From positions 62,001-126,000 of the forward strand of contig NZ_BMSE01000014.1 in assembly GCF_014648995.1 (NCBI RefSeq): a stretch of DNA of 64,000 nucleotides, given 5' to 3'. Shown one piece after another: positions 49,704 through 58,838 of the stretch. Position 1 is the first letter of the stretch. Every line of letters begins with the position of its first letter. A program made the translations under genes and the position numbers. The DNA comes from Streptomyces massasporeus (GTDB taxonomy: Bacteria > Actinomycetota > Actinomycetes > Streptomycetales > Streptomycetaceae). The notes beneath the pieces were generated by a model. That model saw only the letters and a list, made by a program, of their open reading frames with translations, searched no databases and was not told where the DNA came from.

Positions 49704-51500
49704 ATGAGCGAAGAGCGGATCCTGCTGGGCATCGGCCTGGTCGTCGTGCTCGCGGTGGGCTCCCAGATCCTGGCGCACCAGCTGCGCGTCCCGTCCCTGA
49801 TCGTGCTGCTGCCCGTCGGCTTCACCGCCGGGGCACTCACCGACATCGTCCACCCCGACCAACTGGCACCCGACTTCACGGCCTTGGTGTCGCTCGCGGT
49901 GGCCGTCATCCTCTACGACGCCGGGCTGGGCCTCGATCTGCGGTATCTGAAGGGCGAGACGCGGAGCGTGGTGGCCCGGCTGATCGCGCTGGGGGTCCTT
50001 CTCACCTGGGGAGCCTGTCTGGGACTGGTCACCGTGCTGTTCGACGTGCCGCTCACGGTGGCGGTGATGGTCGGCGTGATCCTCGTGGTGTCCGGGCCGA
50101 CCGTCGTCGGCCCCCTGCTCGACCATGTCCGGCCGACCGACCGGGTGCGCAGGATCCTGATCTGGGAAGGGTCCCTGATCGATCCCCTCGGCGGCATCCT
50201 CGGCGCGGTCGTCTTCCACGTCATCGTCCGCTCCCAGGACGACCAGGGGTTCCGGTTCGGGACGTTCGCCGGGAGCATCGCGGTCGGCCTGGCCGGCGGC
50301 GCCGTCGGCGTCGCGCTGTTGTGGCTGGCCCTGCGCAGGCTGCGGCTCGCCGGGACGCTGGGGACGCTCGCGCAGCTGGCGGCCGTCGTCGCGGTGTCCG
50401 CGGCGTGCGACGCGGTGTTCGACGACACCGGGCTCATCGCGGCGATCGTCATGGGCATGGCGCTGGTGAACATGCCCGGCTTCGGCATGCCGGCGCGCCG
50501 GACCTTCTTCGAGACCGTCGTCGCACTGGTCATCGGTCTTCTGTTCATCTCCATCTCGGCCACGGTCACGCCGAAGTCCGTGGTTCCCGTGCTCCTGCCC
50601 TCGCTGGCGCTCGTCGCCGTGCTCGTCCTGGTGGTGCGGCCACTGGTCGCCGTGGGCGCGGCGGCACGGACGCGGCTCGGCTCCGGGGAACGCGGATTCA
50701 TCGGCTGGATGGCACCCCGGGGCATCGTCGCCGCCGCCACCGCCTCGACGTTCTCCGCCGCGCTCGTCGACAAGGGGCTGCACGGCGCAGAGAAGATCCT
50801 GCCGATCACGTTCCTGGTGATCGTCGGAACCGTCCTGGTGTACGCGCTGACGGCACGGCCGGTGGCCGCCAGGCTCGGCGTCGTCCGGCCGTCGCGGACC
50901 CGGCCCCTGCTGGTGGGCGGCGCGCCCTGGGCGATCGACCTGGCACGGTCGCTGCGCACGGCCGGTCTGGCCGTGCTGATGTGGGCCGGCCACGCGCGGG
51001 AACGGGACCGGATCACGACAGCGGGGATCGAACTGGCCCCGGGCGAACTCCTGGCCAACGTGACCGACCCCGAAACCCGCCTGGAGGGAGTCACGGCCGT
51101 CCTTCTGCTCACGGACGACGACGACTTCAACGCACTCGCCTCCGTCGTCGTGCAGGACAGGGTCGAGGGCCCGGTCTACCGCGTCGGTCCCCCGCCCGGC
51201 AGCCAGGGCGTGGTCGCCCCGTACACGGGGGGCGGCGTGCTCTTCGGCGCCGGCCTCGTCCGGGACACCCTGGCGGACCGCCATGAGCGCGGGGCCCGCT
51301 TTCTGGTGCGGCCCGCCTCCGAGCAGCGGCCCCCCGGGCACGACACGCTCTTCGTCGTCCGGGCCGACGGCCGGCTCGAACCGGTCACCGAGGCGCGGGA
51401 GGTCGCGCCGGCCGAGGGGGACACCCTCGTGCTCCTCGGACCCGTACCGCCGCACGGTTCCGCGGGCACGAGCGCCGCGGGCACGAGCGCCCCGGGCTGA
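49704..51500 (+). CDS. CPA1-family Na+/H+ antiporter with C-terminal nucleotide-binding-like domain
   Basis: 598 residues. About 13 hydrophobic segments; ALVSLAVAVILYDAGLGLDL, VILVVSGPTVVGPLLDHVRP and ILIWEGSLIDPLGGILGAVV are the CPA1 signatures, with the ion-binding Asp in SLIDPLG. The last 190 residues are soluble and resemble a TrkA-N-like domain (PLLVGGAPWAIDLARSLRTA, VTAVLLLTDDDDFNALASVV), so transport may be gated by a nucleotide. It follows the cytochrome bd remnant and is intact. Confidence 0.9.
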   Translation: MSEERILLGIGLVVVLAVGSQILAHQLRVPSLIVLLPVGFTAGALTDIVHPDQLAPDFTALVSLAVAVILYDAGLGLDLRYLKGETRSVVARLIALGVLLTWGACLGLVTVLFDVPLTVAVMVGVILVVSGPTVVGPLLDHVRPTDRVRRILIWEGSLIDPLGGILGAVVFHVIVRSQDDQGFRFGTFAGSIAVGLAGGAVGVALLWLALRRLRLAGTLGTLAQLAAVVAVSAACDAVFDDTGLIAAIVMGMALVNMPGFGMPARRTFFETVVALVIGLLFISISATVTPKSVVPVLLPSLALVAVLVLVVRPLVAVGAAARTRLGSGERGFIGWMAPRGIVAAATASTFSAALVDKGLHGAEKILPITFLVIVGTVLVYALTARPVAARLGVVRPSRTRPLLVGGAPWAIDLARSLRTAGLAVLMWAGHARERDRITTAGIELAPGELLANVTDPETRLEGVTAVLLLTDDDDFNALASVVVQDRVEGPVYRVGPPPGSQGVVAPYTGGGVLFGAGLVRDTLADRHERGARFLVRPASEQRPPGHDTLFVVRADGRLEPVTEAREVAPAEGDTLVLLGPVPPHGSAGTSAAGTSAPG

Positions 51501-51503
51501 CCG

Positions 51504-53336
51504 TCAGCGCCGGTTCAGAGCCGCGTCGAGGGTGATGGCCGCGTCGATGAACGCCAGATGCGTGAACGCCTGCGGGAAATTGCCGAGTTGGCGTCCTGTC
51601 AGAGCGATCTCCTCGGAGTACAGGCCGAGATGGTTGGTGTATCCGAGCATCTTCTCCAGGACGAGCCTGGCCTGGTCGGTCCGCCCGGCGCGGGCGAGTG
51701 CGTCGACGTACATGAAGGTGCACAGCGAGAAGGTCCCCTCGGAGCCGCGCAACCCGTCGGGTGAGGCCTCCGGGTTGTACCGGTACACCAGGCTGTCGGT
51801 GACCAGTTCCTGCTCCATCGCGTCCAGCGTGGAGGCCCACATCGGGTCCTCGGGCGTGATGAAGCCGACCGTCGGCATCCGCAGCAGCGAGGAGTCGAGC
51901 ACATCGCCGCCGTAGTGCTGGATGAAGGCCCCGCGCGACTCGTTCCACCCCTGCTCCATGACCTGCTCGTAGATGGCGTCCCGCACGCTGCTCCAGCGTG
52001 CGGCCGCGGCCGGGCGGCCGGTGGCCTCCGCGAGCCGCAGCGCGCGGTCGAAGGCGACCCACGACATCACGCGGCCGTAGGTGAAGTGCCGGCGGCCACC
52101 GCGGGTCTCCCACAGGCCTTCGCCGGCCTGGTCCCAGTGCTCGGTCAGCCAGTCGAGGACGGCGAGCAGCTCGGTCCATTGCCGGTGTCCGGGGTGGATC
52201 CCGTGCCGGTGGGCGAAGTAGATGCTGTCCAGCGCCTCGCCGTAGATGTCCAACTGGATCTGGGTGGCGGCGCCGTTGCCGATGCGTACCGGGGCCGACC
52301 CCTCGTAGCCCTCCCAGTGGTCCAGGGTCTCCTCCTTCAGGTCGGAGGAGCCGTCGACCGCGTACATGATGTTCAGCGGCCCGGAACCCCCCTCACCGCC
52401 GGCCCGCTCCTTGATCCGCTCGCCGAGCCACCCGATGAACGCCTGGGCCTCTTCGGTGAACCCCATGCCCAGCAGGGCGTACACCGAGAAGGAGGCGTCC
52501 CGGATCCAGGTGAACCGGTAGTCCCAGTTGCGCTCGCCCCCCAGCTGTTCGGGCAGCCCCGTCGTGGGGGCCGCCACCACGGCGCCGGTGGGGGCGTAGG
52601 TCATGAGCTTCAGCGTGATGGCGGAGCGTTCCACGGCCTCGCGCCAGCGCCCGGAGTACCGGGACTTGCTCAGCCAGGACCGCCAGTACCGGATGGCGTC
52701 GTCGAAGATCTGCTGGAACTCGGCGAGCCGGACCTCCCGGGGCGGGCCGTCGGCGGCGGACTCCAGGACCAGTCCGCGCTGCTGCCCCGCCTGGAGGCTG
52801 AGCGTGAGGTGCAGGTCCTTGTCGACGGTCAGGGAGTTCAGCAGGCGCTCGTCGTCCGGCTCCCGGATCGGGTGCACCGTCAGGTTCGTCCCCTCCGAGA
52901 CGAACACCGCTCCGTGCTCGGTGACGTGCAGCTCGTGCGGCTTGCGCCCGTAGTCGAAGCGCGGCGCGATGTCGATCTCGAAGGTCATGCTGCCGCGCAC
53001 ACAGCGGACCAGGCGGACCAGCCGGTGACGCGGGGTGACCGTCGTGCCGGTCACCGGCATGAAGTCGACCACCTCACCCGCACCCGCCTCGGTCATGAAC
53101 CGGGTCACCAGGATCGCCGTGTCGGGCAGGTACAGCTGCTTGGTCGCGTACGCCGTGTGAGCGGGCCTGACCGTGCAGTGTCCGCCGTCGCGCTTGTCCA
53201 GCAGCGCGCCGAACACACTCGGCGAGTCGAAGCGCGGACAGCAGAACCAGTCGACCGTCCCGTCGGTGGTCACCAGCGCCGCGGTCTGCAGATCACCGAT
53301 CAGGCCGTGGTTCTCGATCAGTGGGTACTCGCCCAT
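51504..53336 (-). CDS. GH15-family glycoside hydrolase (glucoamylase/trehalase-like)
   Basis: 610 residues. The N-terminal beta-sandwich starts GEYPLIENHGLIGDLQTAAL-VTTDGTVDWFCCPRFDSPSV, a near-universal beginning of this bacterial family. The (alpha/alpha)6 barrel has GERNWDYRFTWIRDASFSVY, the likely acid in EQGWNESRGAFIQHYGG and the likely base in GLYSEEI near the end. Cytoplasmic members hydrolyse trehalose or isomaltose-type glucosides. ATG 53336 is preceded by GAAGGGGC. No trehalose or glycogen genes are adjacent. Confidence 0.92.
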   Translation of the reverse strand: MGEYPLIENHGLIGDLQTAALVTTDGTVDWFCCPRFDSPSVFGALLDKRDGGHCTVRPAHTAYATKQLYLPDTAILVTRFMTEAGAGEVVDFMPVTGTTVTPRHRLVRLVRCVRGSMTFEIDIAPRFDYGRKPHELHVTEHGAVFVSEGTNLTVHPIREPDDERLLNSLTVDKDLHLTLSLQAGQQRGLVLESAADGPPREVRLAEFQQIFDDAIRYWRSWLSKSRYSGRWREAVERSAITLKLMTYAPTGAVVAAPTTGLPEQLGGERNWDYRFTWIRDASFSVYALLGMGFTEEAQAFIGWLGERIKERAGGEGGSGPLNIMYAVDGSSDLKEETLDHWEGYEGSAPVRIGNGAATQIQLDIYGEALDSIYFAHRHGIHPGHRQWTELLAVLDWLTEHWDQAGEGLWETRGGRRHFTYGRVMSWVAFDRALRLAEATGRPAAAARWSSVRDAIYEQVMEQGWNESRGAFIQHYGGDVLDSSLLRMPTVGFITPEDPMWASTLDAMEQELVTDSLVYRYNPEASPDGLRGSEGTFSLCTFMYVDALARAGRTDQARLVLEKMLGYTNHLGLYSEEIALTGRQLGNFPQAFTHLAFIDAAITLDAALNRR

Positions 53337-53520
53337 GGAGGCGCCCCTTCCGACGTGCACCGTCACCCGGACAGCGGCCCCCGACCAGCGTAAGCCGGGG
53401 GACGGTCACCGACCTCCCGGCTGCTCCGGCCACCCCGGCGGCCCTCAGCTGTCGCGGGTGCTCCGGCCCGCCACCCGCGTCGGTTTCCCTGTCGGCCTCG
53501 GCGTCGTGGGAGGGGCCGAT

Positions 53521-53843
53521 GGAGGCCGCCTCCAGCGGTACTCCCGGCTGACCGTCAACGCGAGTCCCGAGCCGATCGCCAAGGGCAGGACGCTCACGAT
53601 CACCGGCAAGCTCAGCCGGGCCAACTGGGACACGCTCGACTACCGGGGCTGCACCAACCAGCCGGTCAAGCTCCAGTTCCGCAAGGCCGGCACCACGACG
53701 TACACGACCTGTACACCTCCGGCACCGGCACCCTGACGACCACGGCCCCGGCGCCCCAAGACGGCTACTGGCGCTGGAACTTCGCGGGAACCTCCACCAC
53801 CCCGGCCGTCAACGCGACCGGCGACTTCGTGGACGTGCAGTAA
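53521..53843 (+). pseudogene. Remnant of a secreted Ig-like protein, frameshifted
   Basis: Frame 1 encodes YSRLTVNASPEPIAKGRTLT, ITGKLSRANWDTLDYRGCTN and QPVKLQFRKAGTTTYTT, typical of secreted calcium-dependent Ig-like Streptomyces proteins. At about 53711 the coding continues in another frame as YTSGTGTLTTTAPAPQDGYW and RWNFAGTSTTPAVNATGDFV, ending at a TAA (53841-53843). The signal peptide and N-terminus are missing upstream. A few bases have been lost at the shift. No function is expected. The next 237 bp (53844-54080) hold no gene. Confidence 0.75.
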
Positions 53844-53987
53844 GACGTGCAAGAGCCGGACGCGTCCCGCTCCGCTGCTGCGGGAACCGCGCGACCGGGG
53901 CAACCGACTCCTGGGGCAGGTCAGCCTCCCGGCCGAGGAGAACAAGCCCATGCCCTTACGTGATCAGATCCTTCCGCGAACACGGCC

Positions 53988-54059
53988 GGGAATTCCCTGG
54001 AACTCGGGGCCACTTCACCCCGACTACCTGAAAGACATGTTCCAGCCCAGTGGAATTCC
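53988..54059. promoter_or_regulatory. Two GGAATTCC palindromes upstream of the uptake operon
   Basis: GGGAATTCCC (53988-53997) and GGAATTCC (54052-54059) are centred 63 bp apart, about six helical turns, and the second ends 21 bp before the lipoprotein start. Both could be operator halves of one regulator. The motif is not an iron box of the IdeR/DmdR type. Confidence 0.35.
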
Positions 54060-54080
54060 GTTCGCGCGCAGGGAGCCTGA

Positions 54081-55142
54081 ATGCCGATGAACCGGCCGGC
54101 CGCCACCGTTCTGGCCGCAGCCCTATGTCTGCTCACAGGAGCGTGCGGCGGCTCCTCTTCCGGTGACGGTGGCGACAGGCCGAGCGCGAGGACGACCGAC
54201 GCCACGGCCTCGAAAACCGGATACCCGGTCACGCTGGAGAACTGCGGCCGGACCCAGACCTTCGAGAAGGCACCCAGCCGTGTCGTCGTCATGAACGGCG
54301 CCTCGGTCGCCGAGGTCTCCACCCTTCTCGCCCTCGGCCTCCAGGACAGGATCGTCGCCAACCAGCAGTCCTACGGCAGGTCCGAGGTCGCCGGCCGGGC
54401 CGCCGCGATCAAGGCCCTGCCCACCGGCGGCATCAAGGTCAACGAGGCGTACGACATCCCACGGGAGTCCATGCTCGGCCTGCGCCCCGACCTCGTCCTG
54501 TCCGTCACCACCTACGGCTTCGACCAGAAGAACGGCTTCGCCACCCGCGAGCAGCTCGAGCAGGTGGGAGCGGGCAGCTACGTCTCCCCGCAGGGCTGCG
54601 ACGACGACCCCTCCAGGATGACCGTCGCCGACAGCCACCGGCTGCTGCGCGACATGGGGAAGATCTTCAACGTCGGCGACAAGGCCGAGAAGCTGATCGC
54701 GGAATCCGAGAAGAACATCGCGGCGGTATCCGAACGGGTCAAGGAAAAGACCGAGGGAGAGAAGCGCCCGAAGGTCATGGTGCTCTTCTCCAACATGTCC
54801 ATGGGCAGCAACGACTTCAGCTCGGTCTTCGCCAAGGGAATCGTCAACGACATTCTCGCCAGGGCCGGCGGCGCCAACGCTTTCGAGAACGCCGCCAGGA
54901 CCACCTTCGCCGACCTGAGCAAGGAGAAAGTGGCCGCCACCGACGTCGACGCCCTCGTCGTCATCGGCTACAACGACCCCGATCCGGCGGCATACGCCAA
55001 GAAACTGTTCAAGGAGTTCCCCCAGTGGCCGGCCGCCCGGAACAACACGTACGTGACGCTGTCGGACTCGGTGTACCTCGGCCCGAGCAACGACCTGGCC
55101 GTGCGGAAGATCGCCGAAATGCTGCACCCCGAGGCGTTCTGA
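54081..55142 (+). CDS. Iron-siderophore/cobalamin-type ABC substrate-binding lipoprotein
   Basis: 353 residues. Lipobox LLTGAC in the first 22 residues, then a class III (FecB/BtuF) binding protein: YPVTLENCGRTQTFEKAPSR, VAEVSTLLALGLQDRIVANQ and LRPDLVLSVTTYGFDQ. ENCG-T-TF-APSRVV is the usual opening of this group. The ligand could be a siderophore, haem, a corrinoid or (as for the actinobacterial relatives annotated F420-0) another cofactor; nothing in the sequence decides. ATG 54081 or 54087. Confidence 0.9.
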   Translation: MPMNRPAATVLAAALCLLTGACGGSSSGDGGDRPSARTTDATASKTGYPVTLENCGRTQTFEKAPSRVVVMNGASVAEVSTLLALGLQDRIVANQQSYGRSEVAGRAAAIKALPTGGIKVNEAYDIPRESMLGLRPDLVLSVTTYGFDQKNGFATREQLEQVGAGSYVSPQGCDDDPSRMTVADSHRLLRDMGKIFNVGDKAEKLIAESEKNIAAVSERVKEKTEGEKRPKVMVLFSNMSMGSNDFSSVFAKGIVNDILARAGGANAFENAARTTFADLSKEKVAATDVDALVVIGYNDPDPAAYAKKLFKEFPQWPAARNNTYVTLSDSVYLGPSNDLAVRKIAEMLHPEAF

Positions 55143-56164
55143 CCCGGCTCAGGACTCCGCTGGCGTTCACGCTCCTGTCCGTCGCGCTGATCGGCACGAT
55201 GATCGTGGCGATCAGCATCGGCGCGGTGAACGTTCCGCTCGGCGACGTGTGGGGGATCGTCCTCCACCACGTCACCGGCACGGGAACGGCGCACCCCGAC
55301 CCCGCGCTCGACCAGATCGTCTGGAACTTCCGCACCCCGCGGGTGGTTCTGGCCGCCCTGGCGGGCGCCGGCCTCGCCGTCTCCGGAGCGGTACTCCAGA
55401 CCGTGGTGACCAACCCGCTCGCCGACCCCATCGTGCTGGGCATCTCCTACGGTGCCACGCTCGGAGCCGTCCTCGTCATCACCCTGGGCGGCGGCGCCGC
55501 GCTCGCCGGGCTCGGGGTGTCGGCGGCCGCCTTCCTCGGCGCGGTCGCCGCCGGCGCACTGGTCTTCGCCCTCGGACAACGACGGGGGCGCCTGGCACCG
55601 ACCCGGCTGGTGCTGGCCGGCGTCGCCGTCGGCTACGCGTTCCTCTCGGCCACCAGCTACGTACAACTCCAGGCGACACCGAGCGAGTTGCGGACGGTCA
55701 TGTTCTGGATGCTGGGCAGCGTCGCGGGCGCCCAGTGGGGCCAACTCCCCACCGTGACCGTGGTGGTGATCGCCACGGTCACGCTCCTCACCCTTTTCGG
55801 CCGGCGGCTCAACGTCCTGCTGACCGGTGACGAGTCCGCCACCGCGCTCGGCGTCAACGTCAACCGGCTGCGCGCCGTCCTCCTGCTGCTCACCGCACTG
55901 CTGACGGGAACCGTCATCGCCGTCGCCGGCAGCATCGGCTTCGTCGGCCTGATGATCCCGCATCTGGTGCGCCTGACCACCGGCGCCGACCAGCGTCGGC
56001 TGCTCCCCCTGACCGCCCTGCTGGGAGCCGTCTACCTGGTCCTCGTCGACCTGCTCTCCCGCACCCTCGACCGCCCCAACGAGATCCCCCTGGGCATCCT
56101 CACCGCACTCCTCGGAGCTCCCTTCTTCCTGTGGCTGCTGCGCCGCAACAAGGCCCTGGACTAG
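55139..56164 (+). CDS. FecCD-family ABC permease with a probable CTG start
   Basis: 341 residues from CTG 55139, with about nine hydrophobic segments; IVWNFRTPRVVLAALAGAGL, GAVLQTVVTNPLADPIVLGI and GSIGFVGLMIPHLVRLTTGA are FecCD signatures. No ATG, GTG or TTG occurs in frame between ATG 55025 (38 codons inside the upstream gene, giving a nonsense peptide) and the first membrane helix. CTG at 55139-55141 overlaps the upstream TGA (CTGA) and has GAGG 4 nt before it, mimicking the ATGA overlaps elsewhere in the window. I therefore take CTG as the start, with caution. Confidence 0.85.
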   Translation: MTRLRTPLAFTLLSVALIGTMIVAISIGAVNVPLGDVWGIVLHHVTGTGTAHPDPALDQIVWNFRTPRVVLAALAGAGLAVSGAVLQTVVTNPLADPIVLGISYGATLGAVLVITLGGGAALAGLGVSAAAFLGAVAAGALVFALGQRRGRLAPTRLVLAGVAVGYAFLSATSYVQLQATPSELRTVMFWMLGSVAGAQWGQLPTVTVVVIATVTLLTLFGRRLNVLLTGDESATALGVNVNRLRAVLLLLTALLTGTVIAVAGSIGFVGLMIPHLVRLTTGADQRRLLPLTALLGAVYLVLVDLLSRTLDRPNEIPLGILTALLGAPFFLWLLRRNKALD

Positions 56165-56168
56165 AGGC

Positions 56169-57029
56169 ATGAAACTCACCGTCGACCGACTCCACGTCAC
56201 ACTCGACCGCAACCCGATCCTCCGCGAGGTCAGCCTCCGGGCCCACAAGGGCGACATCGTCGGTCTCGTCGGACCCAACGGCAGCGGCAAGTCCACCCTG
56301 CTGCGCACCGTCTACCGCTCACTGCGACCGGCGGACGGCGTGGTCAGGGTCGGCGAGGACGACGTATGGACCCTGTCCCCCCGCACCGCGGCGCGTCGCA
56401 CCGCCGCCGTCCTCCAGGACGGCGGCGGCAACACCACCGGACTGACCGTCACCGAGATCGTCGCTCTCGGCCGCGCCCCTCACCACGGCCTGCTGGGACG
56501 TGACGGAGCGGAGGACCACCGGGCCGTGGCCGCCGCCATCGACCGCTGCGGCGTACGACCGTTCGCGGACCGTGACTACGCCTCCCTGTCCGGCGGAGAA
56601 CGCCAACGCGTGCTGCTGGCCCGGGCGTTGGCCCAGATCCCCCAGCTCCTCGTGCTGGACGAACTCACCAACCACCTCGACATCCGCGCCCGCTTCGAAC
56701 TGCTGGACCTCATCCGCGCCACCGGCATCACCACACTGGCGGTCCTGCACGACCTCGACCTGGCCGCCCGGCTCTGCGACCACCTGGTCGTCCTGCACGA
56801 GGGCACCGTGAGGGCGGCGGGACCGGTCCTGGACGTACTGACCCCCCAGCTGCTCGGCGACGTCTTCGGCGTCCGCGCCCGCACGGAACGGCACGCCGAC
56901 GGCGTCATCCGCATCACGTACGCCGCCGACGCGCTCGCGGACGGGGACGGGGACGGGGACGGGGACGGAGACGGAGAGACTACGGCGGAGAGTCTCCCGA
57001 GCACCGGAACCGCGGTTCGCCGCATATGA
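56169..57029 (+). CDS. ABC transporter ATPase of the uptake system
   Basis: 286 residues. Walker A GPNGSGKST (36-44), signature LSGGERQR, Walker B LLVLDELTNHLD and the His switch AVLHDLDLAA are present. The residue after the catalytic Glu is Leu (DEL) where most ABC ATPases have Pro. The C-terminus includes an acidic Asp-Gly repeat encoded by a GACGGG hexanucleotide repeat (56939-56975), likely variable in length. It starts 4 bp after the permease stop; no fourth gene follows. Confidence 0.92.
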   Translation: MKLTVDRLHVTLDRNPILREVSLRAHKGDIVGLVGPNGSGKSTLLRTVYRSLRPADGVVRVGEDDVWTLSPRTAARRTAAVLQDGGGNTTGLTVTEIVALGRAPHHGLLGRDGAEDHRAVAAAIDRCGVRPFADRDYASLSGGERQRVLLARALAQIPQLLVLDELTNHLDIRARFELLDLIRATGITTLAVLHDLDLAARLCDHLVVLHEGTVRAAGPVLDVLTPQLLGDVFGVRARTERHADGVIRITYAADALADGDGDGDGDGDGETTAESLPSTGTAVRRI

Positions 57030-57091
57030 GGTGAGAGCCGGTGTCACCAGCGAGTAGACCGCTCCGAGCGGCCCGCTGGTGCGCAGACCAC

Positions 57092-57125
57092 GAGGGCCCG
57101 AAGCCGGTGACGGCTTCGGGCCCTC
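57092..57125. terminator. 14-bp hairpin between the ABC and sigma genes
   Basis: GAGGGCCCGAAGCC (57092-57105) pairs perfectly with GGCTTCGGGCCCTC (57112-57125) around a 6-nt loop. It sits between two convergent genes and can serve both. Confidence 0.8.
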
Positions 57126-57168
57126 GCCGAACCGCTCCGCGCTCAGCGGGCGGCTGTCTCGCGGTGTG

Positions 57169-57798
57169 TCAGGCCGCCGCCCCGACCAGCCCCGAGCGCT
57201 CCGCGTCCCGCAGCGAGGCGACCAGGGAGGTGCGGGCGCGGGCGACCCGGGACCGAACGGTGCCGATCGGGCAGTCGCTGAGGTGTGCCGCCTCCGCGTA
57301 GGGCAGTCCGACGAGTTGGGTGAGGACGAACGCCTCACGCCGGTCCTCGGGCAGCTCGGCCAGCAGTTCGGCGAGCGCGACGCCGTCGTCGAAGCCGGGC
57401 AGGCCGCGCGGTTGAACCCGTTCGGCGGCGCACTGCCAGTCGTCGGTGTCGGCGAGGCGGGGGCGGGCGGCGGCGTGGCGGATGCTGTCGATCACCGCGC
57501 GGCGGGCGATGGACAGCAGCCAGGTGCGGGCCGAGGAGCGGCCCTCGAAACGGTGCAGGCTGCCGAGTGCGCGCAGGAACGTCTCCTGGGCGAGGTCGTC
57601 GGCGGCCTGGGGGTCCCCTCCCAGGTAGGTGACGTAGTGGCGGACGTCGCGATGCAGGGCGCGGACGAAGCGTTCGACGGCCTCGGGGTCGCCGCCGCGG
57701 GCCGCGAGCGCCCACGCCGTTATCGACTCCTCGGCCGGCGTCGTGGTGTCGGCGTGCACCGTCTTGTCGCGCGAGGTGGGCAGGACAGAAGTGATCAC
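57169..57798 (-). CDS. ECF RNA polymerase sigma factor
   Basis: 209 residues. Region 2 reads RDVRHYVTYLGGDPQAADDL and AQETFLRALGSLHRFEGRSS-ARTWLLSIARRAVID; region 4 reads LPEDRREAFVLTQLVGLPYA and CPIGTVRSRVARARTSLVAS. No region 3, as expected. Start GTG 57798 has AAGGA 8 nt upstream; longer in-frame starts lack a ribosome site. No canonical anti-sigma gene is adjacent; the upstream gene on the same strand is a His/Met-rich membrane protein, a candidate sensor. Confidence 0.93.
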   Translation of the reverse strand: MITSVLPTSRDKTVHADTTTPAEESITAWALAARGGDPEAVERFVRALHRDVRHYVTYLGGDPQAADDLAQETFLRALGSLHRFEGRSSARTWLLSIARRAVIDSIRHAAARPRLADTDDWQCAAERVQPRGLPGFDDGVALAELLAELPEDRREAFVLTQLVGLPYAEAAHLSDCPIGTVRSRVARARTSLVASLRDAERSGLVGAAA

Positions 57799-57984
57799 CT
57801 GGTGTCCTTCTCGGGAATCCGGCATCCGGGCCGACGCAGGGGTCGGTGGATCCGGTGAGGGTGTGGGGTGCGGCCGTACGCGCGCACGGTGGCGCATCAC
57901 AGGCGGATGCGCGGCGCGGCGCTCGACCGGTGCCCGAGCCGCCCGGGCGCGGTGGCGCCGCGGGCGGTCGGGAATCCGGCTGTC

Positions 57985-58683
57985 TCAGGCGACAGCGGTC
58001 CCCACGGGCGGACCCCGCGTGGTGATGGCGTGGGTGAGAAGGAGCCTGCGTGGTGCCCGGGCGGAATCACCGCGGCGGGCGCGGACGCGGGGGCGGTGCG
58101 GTGGTGCCGGAAGGCGGAGCAGCAGCCGCAGGGGCGCCACGAGCCATCCGGCCAGCGCCCGCAGGATGCGGAAGGCGGCACGCTCGCCGTGCGCGAGCCA
58201 CAGCCCGCAGAGCAGGGCGGCCAGCAGGTGCGCGGCGAGCATGCCGGTGGAGGACATACCGGCCATGCCATGCCCTGCCGACGCCAAGGTGTCCATGCCG
58301 TCCATGCCGTGTCCCATGGAGGCCATGCCGTCCATGCCATGGCCCGAGTGGGACATGGGCAGGGAGTGCGTGCCGTGCTCCATGGCGTGCGTGTGTGCCG
58401 GCATCGAGGGCGCCGGAGCCGGGCTCACGGCCGTCTGCGTGGCGGAGAACCACGCGTGCAGCGCCGTCTGGGCGGCGACCGTGAACGGAACGACGACGTG
58501 GAGTCCGCGCTCCCGGCCGGCCAGCAGCCACGCCGAACCGCCGACCGCCGCGGCTCCGGCGGCCAGCGCCCACCAGGCCACCACGGCCTCCGCCATCATG
58601 ACGTGGCCCAGAGCGGCGAGCACCACACAGACGGCCGCGAACACCGCGGCCCGTCCTGCGCGTGAACACCACCCTGCTGTCAT
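57985..58683 (-). CDS. His/Met-rich membrane protein (DUF5134-like), probable copper-related
   Basis: 232 residues. Helices at AAVFAAVCVVLAALGHVMMA, VVAWWALAAGAAAVGGSAWL and VVPFTVAAQTALHAWFSATQ, then a 55-residue loop packed with metal ligands (HTHAMEHGTHSLPMSHSGHG, GMASMGHGMDGMDTLAS, GHGMAGM), then more helices (GMLAAHLLAALLCGLWLAHG). The loop is encoded partly by an ATGCCGTCC-type repeat (about 58260-58350). Met/His clusters of this kind bind copper in CopC/PcoD-like systems. The ECF sigma gene lies 186 bp downstream on the same strand. Confidence 0.8.
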   Translation of the reverse strand: MTAGWCSRAGRAAVFAAVCVVLAALGHVMMAEAVVAWWALAAGAAAVGGSAWLLAGRERGLHVVVPFTVAAQTALHAWFSATQTAVSPAPAPSMPAHTHAMEHGTHSLPMSHSGHGMDGMASMGHGMDGMDTLASAGHGMAGMSSTGMLAAHLLAALLCGLWLAHGERAAFRILRALAGWLVAPLRLLLRLPAPPHRPRVRARRGDSARAPRRLLLTHAITTRGPPVGTAVA

Positions 58684-58838
58684 GGCGGTTCATCCTCGCA
58701 TCCGTGGATCCGGCGTCAGGGGTGGGTACGGAAAGCCCCCTGGTATCCCGCTCAACGCGACCTCCGTGATACACGCCACACGACTTGGAGGGGAAGAGCC
58801 GGGAACTTCAGGGCGGTCCGGGCCGACTGCTGTTCCTG

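Noticed and set aside
53844..54080. Iron box (IdeR/DmdR type) upstream of the uptake operon
   Set aside because: No TTAGGTTAGG-like palindrome is present; only GGAATTCC repeats are.
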